Below are positions 21,598 through 33,117 of a stretch of 64,000 bases of DNA, in pieces; positions within the stretch are counted from its first letter, which is position 1; each line of letters starts with the position of its first letter. The position numbers were made by a program, and so were the translations under genes. The notes beneath the pieces were generated by a model. The model was given only the letters and a program-made list of their open reading frames with translations, was not told the origin of the DNA and did not search any database. Source of the stretch: Siphonodentalium dalli (lineage: Eukaryota; Mollusca; Scaphopoda; Gadilida; Siphonodentaliidae). Location of the stretch: NCBI GenBank assembly GCA_032622095.1, contig CP136065.1, forward strand, positions 116,167,195 through 116,231,194. Reading direction: 5' to 3'.

Positions 21598-22475
21598 CAG
21601 TTTGATAAAACTATATAGTAAGCTAATCACGAAGACACTATGAAATTAAAATTGGGCTAAACAGCTTTAAACACTATTAAATTGGGCTGGCTTCAAATGA
21701 CTTGATGACATCGTTGTACTTCAATACTATAATTCTCGTCTTCTGAGCCTTCACATCTTCCTTGGGGGATTCATTACCTTGGGTTCCAGCCCATCTGGGT
21801 ACCTTTATCTATCTCGTCTCCCAGTGCATGGTGCATCTGGTCAGGGCAATTATGTATTCCGCTTTCGTATAAAAAACAATTTATGAATAGAAACCATGCT
21901 CATGCTGCAGGGAAGTCTCAAAACTGCTTTAATTACCTCTGTGTTACCATGGAAAAGGGAGGGAAGTAGCTATCAACTCAGAATGAGGAGTGCATAAATT
22001 ATCTTATAAGTAAGGCTACATGCAGAGTGAAGCGAGTGGGGAATCCAGTATTGGAATCAAGATATTTTCTCTCTACTAGAAGCAGTACATTGTACTACCA
22101 GAGCAATTTACTGTCAGAAATTGAAGACTTCACCTAAAAGTGGTAACTGAATTAAAATTAAGCATGAATCCTTACTAGTGACTAGTACCTTCTCCTACAA
22201 GAGGATGCTACAATATAGTTTTATCAAACTCAAGTACTTATCAAATTGATGGGAGAAATAGAATTTTCGAAAGAAAACGCATTATACCGTATATGACAAA
22301 CTCCCTTCCTTACCCCACTACTTGTCACTTTTTAATGTGGTGAGAAAAAAAGAATTAAAGTACGGTATAGAATTAGAATGTCATCAAGTTATGTGAAGCC
22401 AGTGCAATATGGTGCTCAAAGCTGTATAGCCCAATTTAATTAGCTTACCACACAGTTTTATCAAACTTTGTATCA
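21598..22475. mobile_element. Inverted-repeat element in an NPLOC4 intron
   Basis: Arms at about 21598-21715 and 22377-22475 are inverted copies sharing GTTTGATAAAACT, GTAAGCTAAT, AAATTGGGCT.ACAGCTTT and CTTGATGACAT. The outer boundary and target duplication are not clear, so the class is undetermined. A third copy of the GTTTTATCAAAC motif lies near 22218. Confidence 0.6.
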
Positions 22476-22602
22476 TTTTTAGGGAAAATGTAATTTCTTT
22501 TTAAAATTCTATATCTAAAGTTTTTTGTTTCAAGTGTAAAAGTTTCTGAGCCATAAAACTATCTAAAGCTTCTTTTCATTTGAAAATCTATCTTGACATT
22601 AA

Positions 22603-22841
22603 CCCTTTATATACTAAATGGATTCTCTCGGTCAGTTAAAAAGTGTACATAAGAATGGTCTTTTATTGATTTGCAGGGATGTACAGGCAATACATGCATA
22701 AGCAGATGACAGATAACAAAAGTACAGAAGGAGTCATATTTATTAAGGGAAATGTTTATATAATAAGTATGGTCGTTTGTTGAACATCAGAACATTTCCT
22801 ACGGGATAACTACTTGTCATGATACTTTAGTACAGAAAGGG
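22603..22841. mobile_element. MITE of the TTAACCCTTT family, first of a back-to-back pair
   Basis: Starts CCCTTTATATACTAAATGG after TTAA (22599-22602) and ends CTTTAGTACAGAAAGGG before TTAA (22842-22845). The terminal inverted repeat is about 17 bp. The centre has a TTATATAATAAGTATGGTC stem. Copies lie near 8450-8605 and 48276-48512. Confidence 0.8.
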
Positions 22842-22845
22842 TTAA

Positions 22846-23001
22846 CCCTTTGGAGAGTATCTGTAACGTCATATACATGACATCATGAGTATATTTAACG
22901 TCAACGTCATTGCAATAATATTATACTTCCTGAAACGACATATATGACGTTCTAATCCTCAACCGATAGACGACATATATGTCGTTCTACTCGCCAAAGG
23001 G
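22846..23001. mobile_element. Palindromic MITE sharing the TTAA of its neighbour
   Basis: Begins CCCTTTGGAGAGTATCTG directly after the TTAA at 22842-22845 and ends CTCGCCAAAGGG before TTAA at 23002-23005. It contains several ATATATGACGT / GACATATATGTCGTT stems. One TTAA serves as the right target site of the preceding MITE and the left one of this MITE. Confidence 0.8.
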
Positions 23002-24037
23002 TTAAAGTATATGATTTGTGGTAGTAATTTATTAACTGTCTCCTACTTATTTCCTGTTCTAATTACTGCAATTTGTAACATGTGATGTTTTGCGTCTGCA
23101 AATTCAATACAAAATGAATCAATGTTACTTTATTGGGTGATTTTTGATGAAATAAATCACATGGAATCAACTAACTTTTTATGGACGTATGTTCAGAAAA
23201 TAACGGCCGGACAACTGAAATTAAACCCAGAGCCAGCCAATGCAGAGGTGGAATTTTTCGTTAATGTGTGCCCCAGAAATAAAAAAATTAATTAGAAACC
23301 ACGCACTCGCATGCATTTCAAAAATATTTGGCCTGAGAAATGGGAATTTGACTGCATAGCCTTAAATTTAAATTTTTGAAATCGAGGCCTGCAAATTTGA
23401 GGTGAACGACTGACTGGAGGTTACCTATGATGAAATTCTGAGAAAGAACAACAGATCCTGTAGGTTTCACGATCACTGATTCTCAACTTAATTTTTTTAA
23501 TCTGCAAGCCTGGAATTCTATTTATTTTCTCTACCTCGAATTGATGTCAGCCTGGCAAAAATTCCACCAGAAATATATACAGACATACACGGTTGCTGTA
23601 ACAAGAGTTTGGGAGGTCATGTAATGTGAAGATTGGTGGTGGCTTTGGTTATCGGAAATGATTCTTGGTATAAAAGATGACAAAAATGATCACCAGAAAC
23701 AAAATTGAGGGTATCGTGTGATAGTTGGCATTAGGATATAGGTATACTTATGTTTTATGCATGAAAATAGAAAAGTTAAAATACCATGCCTATCACATGT
23801 GAAAAAAGGGGTTTGTCTGCATTTGTGATGATCAGGTAACATTATATGGAATCAGGTAACATTATATGGAATTTGAGGTGGAGAAAATATGATCTGAGGT
23901 TTGAAGGGTGGGTTCCTCGACTCAAATCTTTTTCACCCCAAAAGCCAAAGGAATATTGATTTAGTTGTGTAACCTCATAATTTCCTCATACTTAACCTGC
24001 AATTTTGGTGGGAAAAACTACAGAGAAATATAATTAC

Positions 24038-24262
24038 AGCTGATTATTTCTGTCTCTCGGGATTCGTCCATCATGTTTCCATAGAAACTGATCAATGTCA
24101 TCCTCATTCACTGTGACCTGCTGAGATCTTCGTACTGGTTCATTTTTGGCACTTGCAGGACGGCTTTCATCAGAAGGAGTATCAACAGCCATATCTTCCT
24201 CGTCAGCACCTTCAATGAGCCTTTGACCAGAGTCTGCATGCAGATACAGCATATCACCATGT
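24038..24262 (-). CDS. NPLOC4: NPLOC4 exon (3rd seen): UBX-like domain end and linker
   Basis: Minus-strand exon of 225 bp after TTGTAG|ACATGG. It ends CAGCT|GTAATT. It completes the UBX-like (UBXL) domain with HGDMLYLHAD, followed by an acidic Ser/Pro linker (EGADEEDMAVDTPSDES) and the conserved VNEDDIDQFLWKHDGRIPRD segment before the zinc-finger domain. The UBXL domain in Npl4 contacts the p97 N domain. The leading base completes Lys and the trailing two bases begin Leu, both consistent with the neighbours. Confidence 0.95.
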
Positions 24263-25233
24263 CTACAATATAGTTATTAGATGATCAAGTTTTGATTGGA
24301 ATTCATTAAAACTAAGGACAAAATAATAACAAATAAATTTAAATGCCAGTAACTTAGCCATTAGTTTAATAGAATACCTGTAAATATATGTCTTTTCTAA
24401 CTTAAATTATGTGCTAAACTAGTTCAAACTGAACAAAAAATCAAACTCTCGAGGGTGTCCTTGCATGAATTTGAATAAAAAGAATTCTTCTATAGAGTTT
24501 TTTTTATATTTTGAACTAACATAAGTATGAAGCAATTATTATGCACTCAATCATTGGAAAATCCATTGTGATTCTCCTAGCAGTGTTGTGGAGACATGCA
24601 CAAGATAAACAGAAGCAAAAACAATATCCCTATTTTGAATCAACAAGCCATCGGTTGTATATTCTGATGTCGTGTTTTTTGGTCATCCTATCAGTTCGAA
24701 ACACAATTATAGCCTTATGCAGCTGCACAATGTTACTGTGAGATTGGCACCAGAACATTTTGTTTAATGTAAGGTTCAAATAGCTGCTGGTGAAGTGAAC
24801 TGTTTATTCTCTGATCCAAAAATGCCAAAATAAAAAACAACGACCACAGGAGCACTCAGAGTTGACGTATTTCAAACATAAAATCTGATCCGAACATCAT
24901 GATCGACCCAACAAAACATAACGGCTAATCACATTGCCAATCTAACAGCCCATGTAGAAGATAATTACCCTCTGAACAATTACGCCACATGCAGAAGGTT
25001 ACGGCCAACCATCAGCACACACAAACTGACTAAATACATGGACAAAAGTACACCTGTTTTTTTTAAGGCTATATTTTGTAAATAAATGCGTGTATAGAAT
25101 AAATGGGCAACCAGCACCTCACTGCCACTGTATATTATTTCAGTGCAATGTGCACATCTATTTTTCTTAAATAAACTATCATGTGAACTGCAAGAAATTA
25201 TCTACATATTATGTATATATAGTTGTGACTCAC

Positions 25234-25346
25234 TTTATCTTATATGATTCAAGAGTTTTAGATCTGGATATCCTTAGTGGGTCTGTCTTATCTCTGTTTT
25301 TGTATACTCGCCAGCCTATATCGCCCAGCTTAAATATCTCCTGAAC
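25234..25346 (-). CDS. NPLOC4: NPLOC4 exon (2nd seen): UBX-like domain
   Basis: Minus-strand exon of 113 bp after CTTGTCAG|GTTCAG and ending AAGATAAA|GTGAGT. It encodes VQEIFKLGDIGWRVYKNR, then DKTDPLRISRSKTLESYKI. It corresponds to the middle of the ubiquitin-like UBXL fold (V-NR-KT pattern) but is less conserved than the later exons. Phase 0 in and 2 out, leading to the HGD motif in the next exon. Confidence 0.88.
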
Positions 25347-25759
25347 CTGACAAGACAAATAGCACTTATCTCAGATAGTATCATTTTAACAGAATAAATC
25401 TAATCTGAGACATGAGTGAGGATGGAAAAACCATCAGATTTTTTGGAAATATCAGAATAAAAGTAGAGACATTTCAACTTCCTCAAGAAGTACAGTTGAG
25501 TAATTAAAAGCAATGGAAGGCATTCGCAGTCGGTACAGGTGGAAAATCATACCAAGTTTGTTAAACATCAGCACAAAGAAGAACAGCTGAGAAGAACATG
25601 AAAAAATAGAAGCAATTTTTTCATTATAAATAACCCTCCAGTGATAAGATTCCGAATGTTGAAATCATTGTTTTTGAGCATGCACTGTAACAGTGAGTAA
25701 TGTTTACTTTTTCAGCAATAAATAATTACTCTAAAATACAGATAACGCTGATTTATGAT

Positions 25760-26716
25760 CAGGGATGTGGCCAGGGGGGTGTCCACATTGGAGAATTCAA
25801 ACTGCACCCCCCCCCCCCCCCTTGAATCAGACCAAATACAAGTTTTGCATAATTCCATTTGCACCTCAGTGCGTAGGCCTAATAGCCTATATATTGATAA
25901 ACCATGGTTCTATAAACCCAGTATGAGAACGTTCAGATATATAAACCTGAAAATTGCATAAATCCTAACATCTAGTGGTCCAGACTCCAGACCAATGCAC
26001 GAGGCTATGGGCAAGAGACCAGGACACACTGAGCCGACCATGAAAATCGCAAAATCCTAGCATCTAGACTGGCCTTAAGCTTTCCTAGTGTTGGAAATTT
26101 CATACCTCAGACTCTCCCTTAGGTTGGAAAATTCTCCAACCAATGACCATTTCAGTCCACAATTTTGATAAAATGTAGTCAAATATTGTTTTCTTAAACT
26201 AATTAGACCATGGTTCGGCCGGGTGTGCGAAAATTTTGAAATCTGAAAAAGAAAATCGCAAAATCCTAGCATCTGGACTAGCCTCAAGCCTTCCTAGAGT
26301 TGGAAATTTCAAACCCGACACCCCCACTTTGATTGGAAAATTCCAACTGATGACAATTCCAATGACAATGTTGACCAAATGTAGGACAATAGTGTGTTCT
26401 TAAATTTACTAGCAGTTTTTGACTGACCATGGGGGAGGTACCAGGACACAAGCCTTCCATGTGTTGCAAATTTCCAACCTGACAACCCCCCTAAGGTTGG
26501 AAAATTTCCAGCTCATGGCCATTTCAGTCCAAAATTTGGCCAAAAGTAGGAAAATATGCAAATATTGGTCCAAAAACATCAAACCCCCCCCCCAATAATT
26601 TGTTTGAAAATCAAACTACAAGAACATTTTTAACCTATTGTTTCAACTGTTTAAAATTTGGACCAAAGTTGGGGGGGGGGTAAGACACCCCAAAACTCCC
26701 CATCGCCACGTCCCTG
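25760..26716. mobile_element. hAT-type element, near-perfect 8-bp TSD (TTTATGAT / TTTATGTT)
   Basis: The left end is CAGGGATGTGGCCAGGGGGG and the reverse complement of the right end is CAGGGACGTGGCGATGGGGA. Flanking 8-mers at 25752-25759 and 26717-26724 differ at one base. The interior holds two or three degenerate units of about 190 bp with CGCAAAATCCTAGCATCT and TTCCTAGTGTTGGAAATTTC, plus homopolymer C and G runs near the ends. No transposase frame. Confidence 0.8.
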
Positions 26717-26724
26717 TTTATGTT

Positions 26725-28384
26725 TAGTTATGGTGCACTGTTCATTTCCTCATTAAATTATTTGCAGCAACAATGGTGGCACTTAAGTAGCCTTATATTA
26801 TATTATTGGTTTTAAAACAAAAGAAAACATTACTTGTTGAACTTTGCATAAATGTTCTGGCAAATACCGTAATAGGCAAAATTTAGAACCTCAAAGAAGC
26901 AGATGTTTTTAGGTGTTGTTGTATTAAAGTTATATATTATTTGAATTGAGAAATTTCAATAACTTGTATTTACATTGCGTATTGTGAATGACTTGAGGGC
27001 CTTTAAGATACATATACAAATTGAGAAAGTTGTCTGTACATAGACGTATGGGTCTGATTGTAGTAATGGATGCTTTCTTTAATTTAACACAACAATGTTC
27101 AATCATACAGCTTTTGGCTATATGGCCTTTGTCAGGTGCCAGAGTCACAACCTTGTGCCTAACAAAGGCTGTATACTAATAGTCGAAAACTCGAATGATT
27201 AAATATTGATGAGTTTTAAAAACTCCTAATTTAAAGATGGGTTATCCTGGCTGGGTATTTTTGGAATTGCATTGGGATTTTTAGGCTGGCTGCTCATTTA
27301 CAATTACCTTATACTGCTAGGTAACTTTGTGAGATCATGTAATTAGAGTTAACTCCCATAATAGTAAGAACACAACTTCCATGTTCTAAACTAAAAGGCA
27401 CTCATTTGAGCTGCCTATACTTGCACCGATCACGAGTTTGATTGTGTAATGTTTGTGGTGCATTAAAAACAAAAGGTTGAGCAACAGGTGCTGGGCCCTC
27501 TTTTGAAAAAACGGACAGCAAATCTACAAATTTCATTATAATCACGGTAGTCCAAGTTTCCTTCAATGTAAAGTTTGTAAACCAGCTTGTAATATCTGTA
27601 GAGATATATACTGCTTTATGTAAAATCCTTCTATCTATTCTCAGGTGCCTAATAATCATGATGGCCTAATAATACTGATGGATGGGGATTTAGGCACCTG
27701 AGAGTATAGGGCTTAAGCATCAATTATCTGATCATCTAAACTAACCAATAACGGTAACAAAATGTCACAATTGGGACAGTATATTCCATAGAAGACATAT
27801 TTGTTCAAAATGTTGTTTTGCATTTTTGGGTGTTTATTTCTCATTTGGGAGAGCTTTGTTCACTCATTAGTGAACCTGACATCCCTGAAAGAGAATATCC
27901 ATATTTACAAAATTTATGCATATATAATTTCAACATTGACTAAACGAAATTACCTAATTTAACATTCTATTGCACTTGCTGCCAATAATATACCCCCTGA
28001 AACAATCAAAGATTTGCGGAGGGTTAATAATCAATAAACTGCCGCAAAGTGTAGTCTCTACATCGCTACAAGCCTCCAATATTAGATATTCCTACGTGCC
28101 ATTGACACTGTAGTCTCATCCCTGGCCCATCCAGCTCCGCTCACTGTTCCGTTCCTCTCTACGACACCATGCTTACACAGCTAACTTCTGACACCTAGGT
28201 TGCTATATAAACAGTGGGGTAGCTTTTGTCGAAATATGACAGTCAGTACAATCGCCCTGTATACATGTACTTTCAGAATTCACAAAACAACACACTGTGT
28301 TATCCCCTAAATATCATTGTCTCGATATCATTTGACAAAATTTCTTGACATGAAACCGTGACAGATACGGCATGAAATACACAT
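26725..28384. other. NPLOC4: NPLOC4 intron, mostly unassigned
   Basis: A small hairpin at about 27640-27705 pairs CTCAGGTGCCTAA with TTAGGCACCTGAG. An 85-codon minus frame at 27402-27659 has no recognised domain and no splice support. Sequence at 28240-28320 (CGCCCTGTA, AATTCACAAAACAACACAC) is a diverged direct copy of 30596-30650. Confidence 0.45.
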
Positions 28385-28393
28385 CTCAATGAG

Positions 28394-29751
28394 TAGTCCA
28401 AGTCTTCTCGTACTAAAACTAGCTAAGATTTTGGGATGGAGAGATGCTAGTGTTTAGTCCGAGATCGCGCGCATAGCCTTCTTATGACACGAGTTACGCC
28501 CAGGATCTGTGGCGGGAATCTGTGGTGTATTTTACTCGATTTACCTAACAAAGCAATACATGATGCTATATACGTCGGAAAGAGTGACATCTTATGGTCA
28601 GAATGGTGTATAATAATCTAACTTTAATGTTAAATTACACATAGAATATTCCGGTTGATTGCCACAAACATCGTTGTTTTTTCTGTTTGTTTACTTAACT
28701 GAAAGCCGAACTCAGGTTCCGAAGAACTTCGGCATTGTCCGGTGTTTGTTCTGAGTATTCTAGTTTCCGTTTCTAAATATAGCGCGGGGTTTTCCGAACA
28801 AAATGGTGAAAACCGATCGCCGCAAAGTCCAGTTTCCAATGTGCTTTGAGAACAATTCCCGCACTAAAAACTTAATGATATAATGGAGGATCAGAAAGGT
28901 ATTTTTGTTGACAATTTTCGCAAGCAACTTGTCAAAATTGGAGCAAATTAGAACTATTGTGTCTGACTTGCCATGCGTGTGATTTTCATCCATGTGCATT
29001 TTGACTTTTGTGTTGATAAAATAATCGGAGAACCGAATCACACAGTTTCGAAATATAGTTCTTCCGTTTTAGTGGGACTTTTCAAACTTGAGGTTAAAAA
29101 TTTATACAAATTTTGTTTGATTTTTTGTGTGCTTAACAAGAGCAGTATATTGCTCTGTTCGCTTAGTATATATCTTTATTTCGCTGAAGTCCACCAAATG
29201 TGGGAAATGTAGCACCATATTATTTATTCTAATGTCCGTTGTGTTTACACTGTTTTAAACTTTGAGAGGGTTGTAATTCCCCGTAATTTATTTAATGTAT
29301 TACATTTATATCTTCAATGTTTAATTAATCTATTTATTTTTTATTTATTGACACACATAATTACGATTACAATGGAGAATTCATCGTAATTTGCGTTGTC
29401 AGTCGAAAATCTATGGAATATTTTCAACGGAAAAATGCCGAACACAGTTCGCGAGGTCAACTGAGTTCGCATACTTTTAAACATTGCGGTAAATGTCTCT
29501 TTTCGCATTACATTACCGCTTTCAATTCACAACTGATGTGGGGTTCAGATCAAATAGCATGTCTTCTGCGGAAAATATCTTTTATTGTCGCAATTGTGAT
29601 ATTTTATTTCACATAATTGTGGTTTTATTTGAGCGGGTCATTAACGCTTAACTCGTGTCATAAGAAGGCTATGCGCTCGTTCTCGGACTAAACACTAGCA
29701 TCTCTCCATCCCAAAATCTTAGCTAGTTTTAGTACGAGAAGACTTGGACTA
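28394..29751. mobile_element. Long-TIR element with 9-bp TSD (CTCAATGAG), MULE-like
   Basis: Terminal inverted repeats of 103 bp (28394-28496 and 29649-29751) differ at only two positions. They start TAGTCCAAGTCTTCTCG. Exact 9-bp repeats CTCAATGAG flank the element at 28385-28393 and 29752-29760. Long near-identical TIRs with 9-bp duplications are characteristic of Mutator-like elements; that assignment is inference because no transposase is encoded in the 1358 bp. The low TIR divergence suggests recent insertion. Confidence 0.85.
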
Positions 29752-30089
29752 CTCAATGAGTAAACAATTTTCCATTATTTCAATTCAACTTCAAGCTCGC
29801 GGTCAAATCAAAACTGCAATTTGTAAGTGATAAACATTTCAAAAAGACATCAGGCACATGCAAAAACTATTAGTTGTTCATATTTATTTCTATTAGAGGT
29901 GGAAATTTTTCATCTTTATCAGCAATTTTAACGATAAGAGTGATGTTAATGGGGGGACTATATTTTAGCTAGCACATTAAAGACATATTATGGACTTGTT
30001 CGGGTATGTGAAACTGATAAGTTAGCATTCAGGAGCTATTTCAACTGGAGGAATGTAGCTTTTTAGTAACATCGCCGAAAATTTCAAGC

Positions 30090-30350
30090 AAATTGACAGT
30101 ACCACTCCATAGAAATCATCGTCTGAACTACGCTCAATTGTAAATATTTACTTCTCGGTTTGGGATGCAACTGTCTGCGATAAACTAATGAAAACGATAG
30201 CACCTTCGGGAATTGCTGCAATTAATTAATATATAAGAATGATGATGTGTGTTGCCAATTTGGATATAAAATTATTAAAAATAACTATTTTGAGCAAGAT
30301 TATTCGCCATTTCTCTTTGATCACCCTACCGCAGTTTTTCACATCACTTT
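30090..30350 (+). repeat. Dispersed repeat, copy 2 (see 19355-19540)
   Basis: Carries CTGAACTACGCTCAATTGTA, then GGGATGCAACTGTCTGCGAT, then AAAAATAACTATTTTGAGCA and TTTTTCACATCACTTTAAA, parallel to the copy at 19355. Longer here by internal sequence around 30190-30260. Confidence 0.7.
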
Positions 30351-30477
30351 AAATGTAAAACAAAAAGTCATGAATTGGCTGAGTGTTTTCTATGGCAGCA
30401 CATTTCGTTGGTAATTACAAGGCATGTGTGTGTTGAAACAGACAATTTAAGTTCGAAAGGAATTAGAATGGAAATAC

Positions 30478-30650
30478 CAGTGTGGTGTTTCGGATTCCGG
30501 AAAGGTACATGGCAAATATACTACGGCAAATACCTGTTAATAGGCTCCGGCTCCACCATCGCCCATTAACCAAATTGGCCACAGTACATGTATGTTCGCC
30601 CTGTACCTTTCCGAAATCACAAAACACCACACCGTTATTCCCTAATTATA
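30478..30650. repeat. Short inverted repeat
   Basis: GTGTGGTGTTTCGGATTCCG and AAAGGTACATGGC near 30480-30515 pair with GCCCTGTACCTTTCCGAAAT and CAAAACACCACACCG near 30600-30636. This is a stem with a roughly 90-bp spacer, just inside the intron that follows the first visible NPLOC4 exon. Confidence 0.65.
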
Positions 30651-30767
30651 CTTAAATTGTGAATGATTTCTTCGACATTAAAAATATTTTTATGCATCCA
30701 TTCATGTGTGAAACGTTTATAATTGAAAACGACAAATAGACAATACTATACTGTTAAGTATCTGTAC

Positions 30768-30851
30768 CTTATTGATGAAGCCAGCAACTGTAGATACCGA
30801 TATTATTTCAAGTCTCTTAGTTCCATGCTCAGGAGATTGTATTCTCAGCAC
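30768..30851 (-). CDS. NPLOC4: NPLOC4 exon (1st seen): N-terminal beta strand of the UBX-like domain
   Basis: A minus-strand 84-bp exon after TTATTAAAG|GTGCTG and ending AATAAG|GTACAG. It encodes VLRIQSPEHGTKRLEI, then ISVSTVAGFINK. The LRIQSP-GTKR pattern corresponds to the first strand-turn of Npl4 (known family start: a few residues followed by a (I/L)RVQSP-G-KR motif). Phase 0 at both ends. The initiator Met with only a few codons must be in a separate upstream exon at higher coordinates, which I could not identify between 30852 and about 37000. Confidence 0.88.
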
Positions 30852-32516
30852 CTTTAATAAAATGTAAATTTTGCAATAAGTCATAACCTTACTAGTAATT
30901 CAAACTTACATAATGGAATGGGCGCACCTCAATGGAGAGGTTTATCAGGATGGTAGACATGCCCACCAATAGTAGGGGTGACATAGGAGGAGTGGAGGTC
31001 TATTGTGACTGGAGTACTTATCCAGCCCTCAAGAGAATTGACCATGAACCCACATTGGATGTTGGCTGTAGGGAGCCATCCGAAAAAGTACAAGGAACTC
31101 AAATCACCTCACAAGATGGCAGCTTTTCGAGTCTTGATACAGCACCCCCGGTAGTCACAGTGGGAGAAATTGGATTTCACAGGTCGAAAATAAAGTCGGA
31201 CTCGGAAATTCTTGAGCAGGACGTGTTTTCCGAGAATTGCTAGCTGTGGCCAGGACTACCACCAAGCCTCTGGTGCTTCCAATCAGGGGTGAGAGGGAAT
31301 TAGGGCATGATGCAAGCAACACATCCTTGGAAATAGTTTGCACTCAACGTATAGCGGCCAGATGATTCACTACCATTGTTTCACTGGGTCTAGATATAGT
31401 GTCCATGCATGGTCTCAATCACGGTCAAATACATTTTTTTTTGGTTCCACAGGTGCTTGTGCTACTTTCAACAACGTGCAAAAATAGGGAGTTAGAGCAG
31501 TCAAGCTAGAACGAATCCCATTGGAGTCTGATGCACCTCACTTTGGAACACCGTGATGACTACATTGTATACACCACCCCCATCCTTCATTGGCGAGGTG
31601 GCTGTGGAACTTGCCAAGATACTCAACATGGACATCACTGAAATAATAAGAACAACGGCGATAAACGCTAGGGTATTCTATGGCATACAACTTCCATCCT
31701 AAGTTCTTCATAATATAAATCTTTTCATACAATTGGTGGTAGTCGCTAATTCATAATGTCAATTTTCAAAATTTGAAGGGACTGAGATAACCATTACATG
31801 GATCTTTTCATATGAATGGTGGCAGTCACTGGTTCATTAATTGGTAAATTCAACCAGAGTAGATAATTTAAATGGCTGTGGGAAAGTTTCAATTGAGTAT
31901 CAAGATAGTCATTGGATGCTTTACGCTGTGCTGTGGAATTCTGGTAGGAGATTCCCCAACTGTTCAAAGTGACCGGAGCCGGATAAATCGATAAATTGAT
32001 GCCGAAACTAACTGAAACTCTCGGATTGAGAACAACCGACAAAATCATGAGGAAGTCAGAACGAATACGTAGTATATAGATACAAAAACCTAAAGTCTTA
32101 CAATTTCCTTGCTGTTGCTTTCTTCATTATTGTCAACTTTAACCTTGTGTTTATGCTGCATATTATTTGGTAAGTATAATCTTCATTATCTAGTTGTCTT
32201 ATTGATATATACAGGGCTTATAAATAGTACGCAAATCAGAATCGTTTCTCGCAAAGTGAAACATGCGAATCAACTATGATTCCCACAAAAATATCTCTGT
32301 TTTGTTACAGAAAGATAGTCATATGATATGTTTGCTTAAGCATTGGTTAACCTTTGAGGTAGAAGGCTTGTTTTGATAAATATAATGAGAAACCAACTTC
32401 ATATAATTGACAATAGATCACTATATGTATAATATATCACTCTTATAATCATGTTTCATTATCTCCATCTGATATGGTATATATGCTATGGTAGAAATTC
32501 ATACCAACTATTGCTA
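30852..32516. other. Intergenic/5' region between divergent genes, unassigned
   Basis: A 103-codon plus frame at 30932-31243 sits in slightly GC-richer sequence resembling the block at 3740-4490 in texture. It has no recognised domain, and I treat it as decayed repeat. Around 31716-31760 and 31801-31845 there is an 85-bp-spaced duplication with the core ATCTTTTCATA..AATGGTGG. Confidence 0.4.
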
Positions 32517-32666
32517 ATGCTATCAACATGTCTACAAAAAATCTGGCAGCATTTTAATTTGCAGAAAGACACATCATGTCCTATGAAAGCGAAGTGCAAA
32601 CTTTGCCCAACTACAATATCCAGTTCCAAAAAAGTTACTACCTCCAATTTTGTGACACATCTGAAG
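32517..32666 (+). CDS. BED-type zinc-finger protein, exon 1
   Basis: ATG at 32517 (MLSTCLQKIWQHFNL) runs to CTGAAG|GTAAGT at 32666. It carries the BED-finger hallmarks: an aromatic WQHF start, then KAKCKLC, then SNFVTHLK, ending with the first His of the finger. BED fingers bind DNA and occur in hAT transposases and their domesticated relatives (ZBED family). An ATG further upstream in frame (32451) is possible but adds only hydrophobic non-BED residues. The second exon completes the finger. Confidence 0.7.
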
Positions 32667-33042
32667 GTAAGTTTCCATTTCTATGTATTAGTTTTGTTTA
32701 ATTCCATTGACATATAACTTCAGTCATATGGTGGTATTGGTATATGCATTGTTTCTTGTCCCTTCTAATTTGCAACTGAATCAGTCTGAATGACAAAGTG
32801 GTGACAAATATCTGCCTCAATAATCCCCCAATTAGCACTGTCTAGTGGAGGCATTGTGTAACCAGTAAGCTGGTGGCCACAAAGGCTGATTAAGTTTATG
32901 GCTCTAATTAACAATCAGAGTGTTGATTATCTCATTGTCCTTTACAATTGGCCTGACTGTGTGTCTGACTTACTGAGATAGTCTTATTCCCTTAATAATT
33001 AAATGATGAATACCTACTAAAATACTCATTTTCATTTTATAG

Positions 33043-33117
33043 CGAAAGCATCAAGATGTCTATGAATTCACAGTCACACAAGCACCATCAGCAAGTGATC
33101 AACAATCTACTTACTAG
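33043..33117 (+). CDS. BED-type zinc-finger protein, exon 2 (terminal)
   Basis: After acceptor CATTTTATAG|CGAAAG this 75-bp exon joins in phase 0 to give HLKRKHQDVYEFTVTQAP and ends with TAG at 33115-33117. The join supplies the second His of the C-x2-C...H-x4-H BED finger, which strongly supports splicing of the 376-bp intron. The resulting protein would be 74 residues, a BED domain with a short tail and no hAT catalytic domain. It may be a remnant 5' part of a transposase gene truncated by a stop, or a small host ORF. Confidence 0.65.
   Translation, partial: RKHQDVYEFTVTQAPSASDQQSTY

Noticed and set aside
30932-31243. A 103-codon plus-strand frame
   Set aside because: No recognised family. 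It is in slightly GC-richer, repeat-like sequence with continuing open sequence on the other strand, and has no splice signals.
32090-32150. Candidate NPLOC4 start exon on the minus strand (MKKATARK followed by GTAAGA)
   Set aside because: Its splice phase creates an immediate stop when joined to the exon at 30851.
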